64,000 bases of DNA from Chloroflexota bacterium (lineage in GTDB: Bacteria; Chloroflexota; Dehalococcoidia; Lucifugimonadales; Lucifugimonadaceae): positions 1-64,000 of the forward strand of contig VXSB01000056.1 of assembly GCA_009838175.1 (NCBI GenBank). Direction: 5' to 3'. The notes under the pieces were generated by a model. It was not told the origin of the DNA. It made no database searches and was given only the letters and a program-made list of their open reading frames with translations. Position numbers and translations under genes: made by a program. Numbering within the stretch: position 1 is the first letter of the stretch; every line of letters begins with the position of its first letter. Positions 50,779 through 59,776 of this stretch are shown piece after piece.

Positions 50779-52429
50779 CTACTCATCCATGAACCAGCAG
50801 TCCACAAGACCAAACCCCGCACCGCCAGCGATGACTGTCGGCGTGCCCGGATGGATCCGCGCCAACCTATTCAGCTCGCCCACCGACGGCATCATCACGA
50901 TCATCCTTGGATTCGTCGTCGCACTCGCCATATTCCAATCCATCAACTGGGTATTCTTCACCGCTTCATGGGAAGTCGTAACCTCCCGCATTCCCCTGTA
51001 CGTCATCGGACGCTACCCCCAAGAGTTCTACTGGCGACCCGAGACCGCCTTGTTACTCATCAGCATCCTCCTCGGAATGGCTTGGCGACTCTGGGGCGGA
51101 ATAGCCCGCGGATTCGCTATCGCAATCATCATCGTCACTCTCCTCGCCGGTACCCTCCCATACCTCGGAGTCGACCTCGGAGCACCCAGATACGACGCTA
51201 CAGTCGCACCTGATCCACCGCCAGTATCCCTTAGGGAGAAGAACCGCGACATCTCCGACGCCCAGCGTGCAAACGCAATCGACCAAAAGGACATCACCAC
51301 GCTTACCGGCACCACCTACCTAGCCGGCACTCTTGACGGCGACGAAGACCGCTCCGACTATTACAGCTTCACCATCACCGATGCGATGAAGTTCAAAACC
51401 ATCCTCGCCCAACAAGACGCCAACGCCAACCTCTTCCTCGAAGACGTCAACGGCGCAGTCATCCAATCCAGCGATAATTCCGGCACCTCCGACGACTCCA
51501 TTACCACCACCATCGATCCCGGCACCTACTATATCCGCGTCGATTCTCAACAGACCGCCGACAACGCATACGTCCTCTCATATAGCGTTACCGACCCACC
51601 TGACCTCCTCGTAAACCTCCTCTTCATCATCAACTTCCTAGCCGTCGCCATCGGTTACGGACTTGCCACAATACGCGCTATAGGAACCTTCCGAAACTTC
51701 CTCATCCTATCCCTCGTATTTTTCATCGTCTCCGCCATCCTCGTCATCGGAACGAGCTACATTCCCGGACTCGACCCTGTTGCCACTCAAGACCTCGGCG
51801 GACTGACTCTGAACCTCCTCCTCGCCGCAATCGGTATCGTCTGCTCCATACCCATCGGCATCGCACTAGCCCTTGGACGCCGCAGCCATCTCCCAGTCCT
51901 AAAATACGCCTGCGTCGTTTTCATCGAAGTCATCCGCGGCGTCCCGCTCATCACGCTCCTCTTTATGTCGAGGCACATGCTGCCGCTCACATTCCCCGAG
52001 ACCGTGAGCATTGACGAGCTATACCTTGCCATGATCACGATTACGCTATTCAGCTCTGCCTACATGGCTGAAAACGTTCGCGGTGGCATGGCAGCCGTCG
52101 CCACCGGTCAGACCGAAGCCGCACACGCCCTCGGACTCCGCGGGTGGCAGACCACAGTATTGATCACCCTCCCCCAAGGCCTACGCAACATCATCCCAGC
52201 TATAGTTGGGCAGGCCATATCCCTCTTCAAAGACACATCTTTAGTTTTCATCATCGGCATGCTCGACCTCGTCGAAATGGGCCGAGTAACCATCCAAGGA
52301 AACCTCGATTTCGTCGACGACGGACACGAAGTCTACATCTTCATAGCCGCCGTCTTCTGGGTCTTCACCTTCGCAATGTCCTACATCTCACGCCGAATAG
52401 AAAGAGCCCTAGGAGTAGGCCGAAGATAA
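50768..52429 (+). CDS. Amino acid ABC transporter permease (AapM-like) with inserted PPC domain
   Basis: A 553-residue permease, much longer than usual (about 360-400). Residues 38-135 hold helices as in AapM. Residues 178-277 are a pre-peptidase C-terminal (PPC) beta-sandwich: GTLDGDEDRSDYYSFTIT, then ANLFLEDVNGAVIQSSDNSG and IDPGTYYIRVDS are diagnostic. Membrane helices resume at LVNLLFIINFLAVAIGYG, and the transport core has EVIRGVPLITLLFMSRHMLP and the EAA loop GQTEAAHALGLRGWQTTVLI. The PPC domain should lie outside the cytoplasm. The GTG start overlaps the upstream gene by eleven bases; ATG at 50789 is the alternative. Confidence 0.92.
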   Translation: MSDSYSSMNQQSTRPNPAPPAMTVGVPGWIRANLFSSPTDGIITIILGFVVALAIFQSINWVFFTASWEVVTSRIPLYVIGRYPQEFYWRPETALLLISILLGMAWRLWGGIARGFAIAIIIVTLLAGTLPYLGVDLGAPRYDATVAPDPPPVSLREKNRDISDAQRANAIDQKDITTLTGTTYLAGTLDGDEDRSDYYSFTITDAMKFKTILAQQDANANLFLEDVNGAVIQSSDNSGTSDDSITTTIDPGTYYIRVDSQQTADNAYVLSYSVTDPPDLLVNLLFIINFLAVAIGYGLATIRAIGTFRNFLILSLVFFIVSAILVIGTSYIPGLDPVATQDLGGLTLNLLLAAIGIVCSIPIGIALALGRRSHLPVLKYACVVFIEVIRGVPLITLLFMSRHMLPLTFPETVSIDELYLAMITITLFSSAYMAENVRGGMAAVATGQTEAAHALGLRGWQTTVLITLPQGLRNIIPAIVGQAISLFKDTSLVFIIGMLDLVEMGRVTIQGNLDFVDDGHEVYIFIAAVFWVFTFAMSYISRRIERALGVGRR

Positions 52430-52435
52430 AAACAC

Positions 52436-52528
52436 CCCTCACCCCAGCCCTCTCCCACAAGGGGAGAGGGAGCAAGATGCCACTAAAATCCCCTCTCCCT
52501 CGATGGGAGAGGGCTAGGGTGAGAGTGA
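52436..52528. repeat. Dispersed palindromic repeat, family A, inverted pair
   Basis: Two copies of the family A unit in opposite orientation (52436-52471 and 52491-52528) separated by about 19 bases: CCCTCACCCCAGCCCTCTCCC at the left, GGGAGAGGGCTAGGGTGAGAG at the right. The whole can fold into one long hairpin or two small ones. It lies between the permease and ATPase genes of one transporter, so it may modulate rather than stop transcription. Confidence 0.72.
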
Positions 52529-52547
52529 CCCAGCAAGGAAAACCGCC

Positions 52548-53345
52548 ATGACTACCTCCCTCGAAGAAACGACCGTAACCAATCCTGATATCCGCAAAAT
52601 CCCACTCGAGGACCGTGACGACATCATCGTCTGCGAGAACGTCTACAAGTGGTTCGGAGACTTCTGTGCTGTCAACGATGTCACTATGTCGGTGAAGAGG
52701 GGAGAGGTGGTTGTCATCTTTGGACCTTCAGGCTCGGGGAAGTCCACATTCATCCGCATGATTAACCGGCTCGAGGAGCATCAGCAGGGGAAGATCGTGG
52801 TTGATGGTATCGAGATGACGAACGATTTGCGCAACCTCGATGCCATCCGACGCGAGGTTGGGATGGTATTTCAGCAGTTCAATCTATTCCCGCATCTTTC
52901 CGTAATGAGCAACATCACGCTTGCACCGCAACGAGTCCGACACTTGCCGAAGGCTGAGGCCGACGAATTGGCGATGTCGCTACTCGAACGTGTCGGCATA
53001 CCTGAACAGGCTGAAAAGTACCCGGCGGAGCTTTCAGGTGGGCAGCAGCAGCGCGTCGCGATTGCACGAGCATTGGCGATGCAGCCCGAAATTATGCTGT
53101 TCGATGAGCCGACTTCGGCGCTGGATCCGGAGATGATCAAGGAGGTGCTGGATGTTATGCGGGAACTGGCTGATACGGGGATGACAATGCTGTGCGTAAC
53201 GCACGAAATGGGGTTTGCAAGGGAGGTTGCTGACCGCATGGCGATGTTTGACGAGGGACAACTGGTGGAAATCGACACGCCTGACCACATCTTCACGAAT
53301 CCGACTGAGGCGCGTACGCAGCTGTTTTTGGACCAGATTTTGTAG
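52548..53345 (+). CDS. Amino acid ABC transporter ATP-binding protein (AapP/GlnQ-like)
   Basis: A 265-residue ABC ATPase for polar amino acid uptake. Walker A is [21 protein letters not shown]-loop [15 protein letters not shown], signature [17 protein letters not shown], Walker [16 protein letters not shown], and the switch His is in [17 protein letters not shown]. The first 27 residues are an unconserved extension; a later start is possible but the ATG has AAGGA before it. With the two permeases and two binding proteins upstream it completes one importer. Codon style changes from C-rich third positions in the permeases to more mixed here. Confidence 0.96.
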   Translation: MTTSLEETTVTNPDIRKIPLEDRDDIIVCENVYKWFGDFCAVNDVTMSVKRGEVVVIFGPSGSGKSTFIRMINRLEEHQQGKIVVDGIEMTNDLRNLDAIRREVGMVFQQFNLFPHLSVMSNITLAPQRVRHLPKAEADELAMSLLERVGIPEQAEKYPAELSGGQQQRVAIARALAMQPEIMLFDEPTSALDPEMIKEVLDVMRELADTGMTMLCVTHEMGFAREVADRMAMFDEGQLVEIDTPDHIFTNPTEARTQLFLDQIL

Positions 53346-53381
53346 GTCGGTTCATGCCGCTCATGCCGGAGTTTTGCCGCT

Positions 53382-53578
53382 CATGCCGCGAAATTGCCGC
53401 TGGAGCGGCAAGTTCACGGTGAGGGGGTTTTACAGTGTCATTCGTAGGCTAGATGTAGGGGATGGATCGGATGTCGGCGCGTATTGGGTGTGAGAGTCTG
53501 ATTTCGTAGGAAATGGGTTTGTGTTTGGAAGTGGAATTTAGAACAAACTTGCCGCTGGAGCGGCAATTTCGCGGCATG
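53382..53578. repeat. Inverted-repeat element, MITE-like
   Basis: A 33-base segment at 53382-53414 (begins CATGCCGCGAAATTGCCGCT) recurs inverted at 53546-53578 with 31 of 33 bases matching; the only difference is GG to CC at the centre, which is itself a hairpin loop (GCCGCT-GGA-GCGGC-like). The pair encloses 131 bases with no reading frame. Partial copies of TGCCGCTCATGCCG stand at 53354-53367 and 53375-53388. It looks like a miniature mobile element or a multi-site binding region. The rest of 53346-53741 has no gene. Confidence 0.55.
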
Positions 53579-53741
53579 TTTATTTTTTGAACAAGTTCAA
53601 AAAAGGCGGTAGGTGCTGATGTCGGGTTTTTCGGTTCGCTCGCTGTGGGGGCGAAAGAAAAATCGACTCACGCGGACTCCTGGCATTTTCGGTTATCCAC
53701 GCGACTTGCCGTCTCGGTTTCTACGAACAATTCCCTAGCTG

Positions 53742-53933
53742 TCAAGGCAACATCGTGCGACGTGACACCGCTTTGGGCTGTCGGTACTTTCCGCCATACG
53801 GTTGCCGGGCATCAACGACTCTTCTTTTGATGATCTGCGGTGCGCGGCGACGATTACGCTTGGGTTTCTGAGCTGCGCCGTGATCCACAAGGTCGGCAAG
53901 CAGATTGGACATATCATTCGGTTGGGAAGTCAC
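53742..53933 (-). CDS. Possible small basic protein coupled to the protease gene
   Basis: A 63-residue frame starting at a GTG that overlaps the protease stop as GTGA. The N-terminal 20 residues (TSQPNDMSNLLADLVDHGAA) could form an amphipathic helix, and the remainder is strongly basic (KPKRNRRRAP, KRRVVDARQPYGGKYRQPK). I do not recognise it. The stop-start overlap is the main reason to think it is real; composition alone cannot exclude a chance frame. If real, it would be made only with the Clp-fold protease, as a substrate, adaptor or nucleic-acid-binding partner. Confidence 0.35.
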   Translation of the reverse strand: MTSQPNDMSNLLADLVDHGAAQKPKRNRRRAPQIIKRRVVDARQPYGGKYRQPKAVSRRTMLP

Positions 53934-54856
53934 GACATCTCCTCGGTTTCATAGTCGACTGCGCTCCTGAGATACTTGAAGTCTCTCATGGTGTGTAGCA
54001 CTACGTCTACATCCTTCAGCGACTGATGATTGGAAAGTAACTTGTCGTACTTTCTAATTCTCTCACGAAGGCTAGGCTCTTTGCCGAAATCCACAATCGA
54101 GAGTTTGAATTCAGATTTCAGAATGTCCATCGAAATCGCGTGCGAGTGACTGTGCCATCGCTCAGGATCGCTAAGCGTTTTGGCGATCCAAGCAGCGCGT
54201 TCCTTCGTAGCGGACTGGTCGGAACTGTCCCTAAACATGAATTTCGGTAGCCAATCCGACAACAGCTGAATTGATCGTCGATGCTCATGTGACATCTGAT
54301 CCAGTGTTCCAAGGTCTATAGATTCCAACAACAAATCTTGCTCGATTGGAGATAAACCGGAAGTCGCAGACTTCTCTACGAATTTTGCGTACTGCGACAA
54401 CACTCCCGAAGCAGAAACTGGGTTGCCTCCACGTTCCGTTTCGATTTGGGGGTCGATCGGGCCCAAACGCGAATAATAGTCCATGTAAATTGAATCCCCA
54501 GACATAACGAAAATCGTGCCCGCCGAATACGCATGCGTGGGAACCACAAAGTCTACGATGTCGTAGTGGTGCCTCAAAGTTTCAACCATCCGCTGCACCG
54601 GCTCCAAGTATCCTCCGGCGGTCGACAGTAGTATTACAGCTCGATTTTGTCGAAGGGACCTCTGTCGTCCTTCGACGAGGTCACGCAGTTCGTCATCTGT
54701 GTTGCCCAAGAGTAGCCCATAGATTGAGAAAACGTCCGCGTCGAATATCCTTTCGAACACTTCAAGATGGTAATCAAGCATCCGCTCAGCCAATGCGTCC
54801 ACTTCAGTCAGATCAAGCAATTCCGACACGAATTTTCCGGGGTTGTCAACGTTCAC
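53930..54856 (-). CDS. SDH-family Clp-fold serine proteinase
   Basis: A 308-residue protein of the Clp/crotonase-fold serine protease group named after serine dehydrogenase proteinase (SDH_sah). AVILLSTAGGYLEPVQRMVETL carries the oxyanion-forming GG turn, and PTHAYSAGTIFVMSGDSIYMD has the predicted nucleophile Ser111 in SAGT followed by DYYSRLGPIDPQI. No membrane helix or signal peptide is seen, so it is cytoplasmic. The GTG start has GGGAGG seven bases before it. A promoter with palindrome lies at 54969-54989. A restriction-methylase gene is upstream, on the same strand, 299 bases away, making a defence role possible. Confidence 0.8.
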   Translation of the reverse strand: MNVDNPGKFVSELLDLTEVDALAERMLDYHLEVFERIFDADVFSIYGLLLGNTDDELRDLVEGRQRSLRQNRAVILLSTAGGYLEPVQRMVETLRHHYDIVDFVVPTHAYSAGTIFVMSGDSIYMDYYSRLGPIDPQIETERGGNPVSASGVLSQYAKFVEKSATSGLSPIEQDLLLESIDLGTLDQMSHEHRRSIQLLSDWLPKFMFRDSSDQSATKERAAWIAKTLSDPERWHSHSHAISMDILKSEFKLSIVDFGKEPSLRERIRKYDKLLSNHQSLKDVDVVLHTMRDFKYLRSAVDYETEEMS

Positions 54857-54968
54857 TCAAACGCCTCCCTTAACTAAGCTATTGACCATGTTTAATCTGT
54901 CCGACGCGTCCTAGAAATGCGGACAACCTTGGATAATCACACATCCTCTTTTCCACGACTGACCATGT

Positions 54969-54989
54969 ATTATAACATATGTATTGTTA
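54969..54989 (-). promoter_or_regulatory. Promoter/operator of the Clp-fold protease gene
   Basis: TATAAT on the minus strand at 54969-54974 overlaps the imperfect palindrome TAACATATGTATTGTTA (54973-54989; arms TAACA and TGTTA). The palindrome would sit over the -10 and spacer, where a repressor would block RNA polymerase. No good -35 is present. The gene starts 113 bases downstream. Confidence 0.5.
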
Positions 54990-55020
54990 AAATGACCTGT
55001 GAGGCACATGTGTCTTTTAT

Positions 55021-55057
55021 GAGTTGTGACCGTCGATATCCGTTCGACACACAACTC
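55021..55057. repeat. Inverted repeat in the protease/restriction gene gap
   Basis: GAGTTGTG (55021-55028) pairs exactly with CACAACTC (55050-55057), and inside it TCGA pairs with TCGA. The hairpin lies 99 bases past the restriction-methylase stop. There is no T-run on either side, so it is not a standard terminator; RNA processing or protein binding is possible. Confidence 0.4.
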
Positions 55058-55155
55058 GAAACAAAACAGACTGCCGTTCGCAAGTTTTGACTCCGAACTT
55101 ATCGCAGTACCTGGGTCCGTACTTCAGACCAAGACCGGTCAGAATCCGCCCCCCT

Positions 55156-57978
55156 TCACAACCCCCGATTGCAAACTACTGGCTCCGAGGCTAGTAGCAC
55201 TCTCAACCTGTGCAAGTCGGGCAAGCCGAGAATGTCTGATATGCCGTCGTCTAAAGCTGTTCGCGCTGGACATTGAGCCATCCCCTGGAACGGGTCAAAC
55301 TCCGCATCTACCAACTCATCAAACAGATTGGACATCCCGCTGAGTTGCGACGTCGTAATCTGCCGAGGGTCCAGTACAGGCAGGATTCTAAGTTCTGCTT
55401 TCTTGAACTTAACCCAAGGTCCCCGAGTCGTCGTCCTGATTCCGAGCAACGCAAGAATTCCCAAACTTGAGTTCATCCAGACCGTCAAGGCTTTTTCGGT
55501 TATCTCATCTTCAACGCGTACTGGCCACCATACATTGGACAATACTCTGTCCTCGGAACGCATCGCAACCACCCTAGCGGTTTCTAGCCACAGGCGCTCA
55601 CTGATAAGGAATCGACTGGATTGTTGCCATAGGCGCTCCCCATAACCTAGGCGTTGATTACCCTTCGGCCGTGCTAACGGAGAAAGATAAGTATCCGACT
55701 CACATATCAATGATTTTCGCTCTTCCGTATCATGCCCTGTGACCATCGGATACGCAGTCAATGAAGAAGTCCGTTCAAACCCATCAACCAGTCGCCGCTG
55801 ATCCGGCCCAATCTCGGCGATGTCATCTACGCGACACATCGGGACATTGCCGGTACTAGTCTCGCCGGGTATCCATACTTCGCCATTGTTCAAAAGCCTC
55901 AACGCGCTCCTGACGACATCGGCGCGAGCGAACTGTACACCTATCCATTGCTTGCCCTTGAGTTTCGATTCCGGTATTGAGAACACTTCTCCTACATGTT
56001 CGCCGCCGACCCCTAAAAGCGCACTGCCTGTATCCTCGACATGCGCCGGTTGCGTCATATTCACCGCATCCGCCACCAGATTCGCATCCACAATACCTTT
56101 CGGGTTCTGCCAAAGGTTCACGAAGGTGGTCCGATGGTCTACGCCGTTTCCGTTCTCAGGACGGCGCGTAGCGATCAGCAACGCTTCTGACAGATCCGTG
56201 CTGTCAGAAAAGTTCCATCGATCAGGATCGTGTGACGTTACAACTACGTCTAACGTGTAACCGTTCTCTATCAACGCCCGAGTCTGTGACCAAGACGGGC
56301 CAGTGCAAACCGTTACTGGCAAAACTAGCGCCAAGCGTCCCTCGCCCGGTCGCAACTTTGGCGATGCCGCGGCAACAAACGCCGCGCCAAGCCCGGCCGT
56401 CGATGTCGCCTGCATCGACTTTAGGCGTCGCGACAACTCACTTTGAAGCTTCCTACGCTCCGACTGTTGCAAACTTCCGAACAACAGATTCCCGCCCACG
56501 GACCGCGTGAAAGGGGGGTTCATTATCGCAAGATCCAAATTGGGCAGCGTTGCGGTTACGCCTTCAGTTGCGCCTCGCGTACCGCCGCCAAACACCGCTC
56601 CGGCATCCCGCAATGTAGTGCCAAAATCAGGGTCTGAAAGTGCAAACTGCACTGCCGCCTCATCTGTGTTCAAAAACTCCAAAGATCCAAGCAGCGACTG
56701 ATCACCATTCACGCCCAACGGCATCACATATAGATTCATTCGATCAAACTGAATCGACGGATTCAGCATCGCCAGACTGGTTGCCGCGAAATGAATCGCC
56801 GATAGCTGCACGTCGTAACCGTGCAACGCCTGCTCAACCATTGCTTTGTGTAAAGCAGCCGATTCCGATCCACCTGCATCTCGATGTTTACGCTCCACCT
56901 CTGCAGCGACCGCCATCAAGAGCGTTCCAGTTCCGCAAGCCAGATCAGCAATGTTTAGAGAAGCGGGAAACTCGTGGGCCGACCAGTTAACACCAGCTGG
57001 CCAGTTGTGAAAGACAAGCCGCGATAGCATCGTCGCCGCCGGAACGGATGTGTAGTACGCGCCGGTGAACTTGGCATCCGACAACAGTGTGTGGAACAGC
57101 CGACCGGAAAGATCGTGCCCCTCCAAAGTCCAGGTATCCCTGACGGCTTGAACCAAGGGTTCGATTACGGGAAGGTGAAAATCATTTGGCGCGTCCTTGA
57201 GCACATCTACGATGAATCCAGCCAGTTCGAATACCGGCACATAGTCGACTTCGTCCATAATTTGCGACCACGCGTCACTTAGGCCGTCGAGTCCGCCGAT
57301 TAGGGCTTCATTGACAGTTGCAACATTCGCATCGACAACGGCAAGTCGTTCTTGAAATGCCAACGCATTGAACAACACCAAAGATCCGATACGTAATGCA
57401 GCATCCCGGTCTCTTTCACTATCAGATTTGGCGATTATTGCTGATATTCGCTGCGCGATTCTTGCATGACCAGCTATCACTTTCGCCGAATCTTCGACCG
57501 CGTACCCTACTACCATTGCTGCAACTTGGACACGATCAAATCCTTCGATATCCAACTGAAGCACGCGCAAGTGGTCCGCCAAGTCAACGATCGATCCGCT
57601 TCGCACACGTCGGTTGCCCGCCAAGTCGCCTCGAACACCGTGTAACCACCATTGGATGTCATCAGCATCCTCAAGACAGGATGCAACATCCGAAGCTTGG
57701 CGGAATCGATCGGGATATACGACGCCCAAAACACCCAAGTGCTTGGAAAAAGAGATCAATCGGGCGTCAAGTTGGGATTCCAAATCGCTTAAGGAGCCGG
57801 CGTACTTGCACTCCAAAATGACGTCGTCGCCAGTCCTCAACGCAACCCGAACATCTGGAACCCCTTGCCGACTACGTCGCTCAGCGCGTGCCTTAATGCC
57901 GCGATCTCTGAGCATTCGGGCGAGTTCGATGTTGAACGTCTCTTCGCGGTTAGTCTCGCTGTTGTTTCGTCTGGGCAT
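55156..57978 (-). CDS. Single-chain restriction-methylase (type IIG-like, N6-adenine)
   Basis: A 940-residue protein combining nuclease, methylase and target-recognition parts. Near the N-terminus, GVPDVRVALRTGDDVILECKY (Asp42, Glu56, Lys58) is a PD-(D/E)xK nuclease site. A helical middle follows. GAYYT (307-311) precedes SAM motif I in IADLACGTGTLLMAVAAE (345-352), and the catalytic NPPF is at 487-490, so it is an N6-adenine methylase. The C-terminal 400 residues, with SNVWWPVRVEDEITEK, should recognise DNA. ATG at 57978 is chosen; the frame extends to 58137 but those residues look unstructured. No separate specificity or restriction subunit is nearby. Confidence 0.87.
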   Translation of the reverse strand: MPRRNNSETNREETFNIELARMLRDRGIKARAERRSRQGVPDVRVALRTGDDVILECKYAGSLSDLESQLDARLISFSKHLGVLGVVYPDRFRQASDVASCLEDADDIQWWLHGVRGDLAGNRRVRSGSIVDLADHLRVLQLDIEGFDRVQVAAMVVGYAVEDSAKVIAGHARIAQRISAIIAKSDSERDRDAALRIGSLVLFNALAFQERLAVVDANVATVNEALIGGLDGLSDAWSQIMDEVDYVPVFELAGFIVDVLKDAPNDFHLPVIEPLVQAVRDTWTLEGHDLSGRLFHTLLSDAKFTGAYYTSVPAATMLSRLVFHNWPAGVNWSAHEFPASLNIADLACGTGTLLMAVAAEVERKHRDAGGSESAALHKAMVEQALHGYDVQLSAIHFAATSLAMLNPSIQFDRMNLYVMPLGVNGDQSLLGSLEFLNTDEAAVQFALSDPDFGTTLRDAGAVFGGGTRGATEGVTATLPNLDLAIMNPPFTRSVGGNLLFGSLQQSERRKLQSELSRRLKSMQATSTAGLGAAFVAAASPKLRPGEGRLALVLPVTVCTGPSWSQTRALIENGYTLDVVVTSHDPDRWNFSDSTDLSEALLIATRRPENGNGVDHRTTFVNLWQNPKGIVDANLVADAVNMTQPAHVEDTGSALLGVGGEHVGEVFSIPESKLKGKQWIGVQFARADVVRSALRLLNNGEVWIPGETSTGNVPMCRVDDIAEIGPDQRRLVDGFERTSSLTAYPMVTGHDTEERKSLICESDTYLSPLARPKGNQRLGYGERLWQQSSRFLISERLWLETARVVAMRSEDRVLSNVWWPVRVEDEITEKALTVWMNSSLGILALLGIRTTTRGPWVKFKKAELRILPVLDPRQITTSQLSGMSNLFDELVDAEFDPFQGMAQCPARTALDDGISDILGLPDLHRLRVLLASEPVVCNRGL

Positions 57979-58211
57979 GGCCGATATACCGGTTCTCAAA
58001 CTTGCTGGTTGCAAGTCATTTGTGGTGCTTGCGAGGTGCTGAACAGGGATTCTATTACGTGATGACCATCTCGTAAAAGCGGAATGGCAAAATCTGGTAT
58101 TGCTCGCTGTTTGGGCACTCGATCCAAGCATCATCACTTCAAAACATCAAAAACCAACATCCATCCCTTAAATCTTTACGAATCCTTTATATCCCAGTTC
58201 AACAACGCGCT

Positions 58212-58242
58212 TGACAACCACAACATCAGTAGTAATATAATA
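58212..58242 (+). promoter_or_regulatory. Sigma-70-type promoter for the radical-SAM gene
   Basis: TTGACA (58212-58217) is followed after 16 bases by TAATAT (58234-58239), overlapping TATAAT (58237-58242). This is the best consensus promoter in the window and gives a leader of about 60 bases. It lies in the 328-base gap (57979-58306) between the divergent restriction-methylase and radical-SAM genes, which is otherwise free of recognisable features. Confidence 0.65.
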
Positions 58243-58306
58243 GCTATTAACACATACATGCCATTCTGATGCTGAATCGGCACCTGCCAAGAATCACTCT
58301 CGAATC

Positions 58307-59776
58307 ATGCTCACCAAAACTCGACCTGACCGATGGACAAAGATGTACCACCTCGGCAAGATGGCGACCGATGACATCATCCTGCCGTCTGCACAGGCAG
58401 GGCAGAGCCCGATGCCTGTCAAGGAGCGCGCTCCGTACTCTATCCCGCGCAACAATCCGGGGCCGGGCGTCTACCGATCCCGTCTCCCAAACGGCAAGTT
58501 CACGAACCTCATGCAGGTGATGTTCACCGATTTCTGCAAGATGGACTGCCATTTCTGCCCGAACAGTCACTGGGTGCCGCGCAAACGCTACGGCTTCAAG
58601 GTCGATGAGCTCGCCAAGACCTTCAACGACCTCCTCGAGCGTCAGACCGTCCAAGGGCTATTCCTGAGCTCCGGAGTCGCTGGAACCGGAAGCAAGACTA
58701 CCGAACGAATGGTCAAGGTCGTCGATCTAATCCGCAACAAATACAAGTTCGACGGGTACGTCCACCTCAAAGTGATGCCTGGCACCGAGCGCGACATTGT
58801 CGAAGCCGCACACCTCCTCGGAACCCGCCTCTCGGTAAACCTCGAGACCACCACCGTCGAACACATGGACAAGCTCTCCAAGATGAAGCACTACCAGCGC
58901 GACATCATGGATCCGATGGCGTGGATCGACGAGCTCAAACGCGGTCCGACCAACGGCGCGATCGGACAAGCGACACAGCTAGTCGTCGGCGCGGCTGATG
59001 AGACCGATCTCGATATTCTGAACCGCATGTCACAGCTCTATGCCGACTGGGAGCTCAAGCGCGTCTACTTCTCGCCATTCCGTCCGGTGCGATACACGCC
59101 GCTCGAAGAGCATCCCGCAACTCCGATGCAGCGAACCAACCGGCTCTATCAGCTCGACTGGCTCAAACGCGTCTACAAGTTCTCCGACAACGAGATCAAA
59201 CTCGGATTTGACAAAGGAGGATTCTTGCCACTCGAACTCGATCCCAAACAGACCATCGCGCTCGAAAACCTCGACGCATTTCCTGTCGATATCAACACCG
59301 CCAACCGCGACCAACTCATGCGAACCCCCGGACTCGGACCCGTCAGTGTCGAGCGCATACTCAACAACCGACGTCGGGCCAAGATCACCCGATGGCAGGA
59401 ACTCACCGTCATGGGTGTGGTCCAGAAGTGGGCATGGCCATTCATCACCTTCCCCGGCCATCGCCCCGAGCCTGCCAAGCAGCTACGCCTCGATTCCTTA
59501 CTCAGCCAGGAGCGCAAAACCCGCAGCGACGGCGGCATCGAGCATCTGACGCGCAACAGGGCAGAGGTCAAACGCGAAACGAGAGCATCGATCTTGGCCG
59601 ACCCCGGCGAACCCTTCGGCACTCAAACCACGCTCACGCCCACACCCTGCGGTATACGGTCCAACTGTGATGGCTGCGCCCTGTACAACACGCCTGGGCA
59701 TCCTGGCTCTAGCAAGGGGTTAGTCAGGTATACGCCGTCTCGGAGCTTTGAGAAAGTCGCTTCCCCCTCACCCTAA
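58307..59776 (+). CDS. Putative DNA modification/repair radical SAM protein
   Basis: A 489-residue radical SAM enzyme. The [4Fe-4S] motif CKMDCHFC is at Cys77, Cys81 and Cys84. LFLSSGVAGTGSKTTERM and VHLKVMPGTERDIVEAAHLLGTRLSVNLETTT line the barrel. A helix-hairpin-helix (FPVDINTANRDQLMRTPGLG, then PVSVERILNNRR) follows at about 325-360, the DNA-binding feature of the family described as linked to uracil-DNA-glycosylase-like proteins. The partner is not in this window. The late CGIRSNCDGC may bind metal. The final codons and stop come from a family A repeat (ending SPSP), so the native C-terminus has probably been replaced. Confidence 0.88.
   Translation: MLTKTRPDRWTKMYHLGKMATDDIILPSAQAGQSPMPVKERAPYSIPRNNPGPGVYRSRLPNGKFTNLMQVMFTDFCKMDCHFCPNSHWVPRKRYGFKVDELAKTFNDLLERQTVQGLFLSSGVAGTGSKTTERMVKVVDLIRNKYKFDGYVHLKVMPGTERDIVEAAHLLGTRLSVNLETTTVEHMDKLSKMKHYQRDIMDPMAWIDELKRGPTNGAIGQATQLVVGAADETDLDILNRMSQLYADWELKRVYFSPFRPVRYTPLEEHPATPMQRTNRLYQLDWLKRVYKFSDNEIKLGFDKGGFLPLELDPKQTIALENLDAFPVDINTANRDQLMRTPGLGPVSVERILNNRRRAKITRWQELTVMGVVQKWAWPFITFPGHRPEPAKQLRLDSLLSQERKTRSDGGIEHLTRNRAEVKRETRASILADPGEPFGTQTTLTPTPCGIRSNCDGCALYNTPGHPGSSKGLVRYTPSRSFEKVASPSP

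Noticed and set aside
53382-53578. Possible CRISPR-like repeat from the repeated TGCCGCT units
   Set aside because: Copies are inverted and irregularly spaced, without equal spacers; no cas genes are present.
53930-54856. SppA signal-peptide peptidase
   Set aside because: No membrane helix or duplicated domain; GGY, YSAGT and LGPIDPQI fit the SDH_sah group better.
55156-57978. BREX PglX methylase
   Set aside because: A PD-(D/E)xK site is fused at the N-terminus and no brxC, pglZ or brxL genes are nearby; a type IIG-like enzyme is simpler.
57979-58137. 53-residue N-terminal extension of the restriction-methylase
   Set aside because: Low-complexity, not family-like; the ATG at 57978 begins directly before the nuclease domain.
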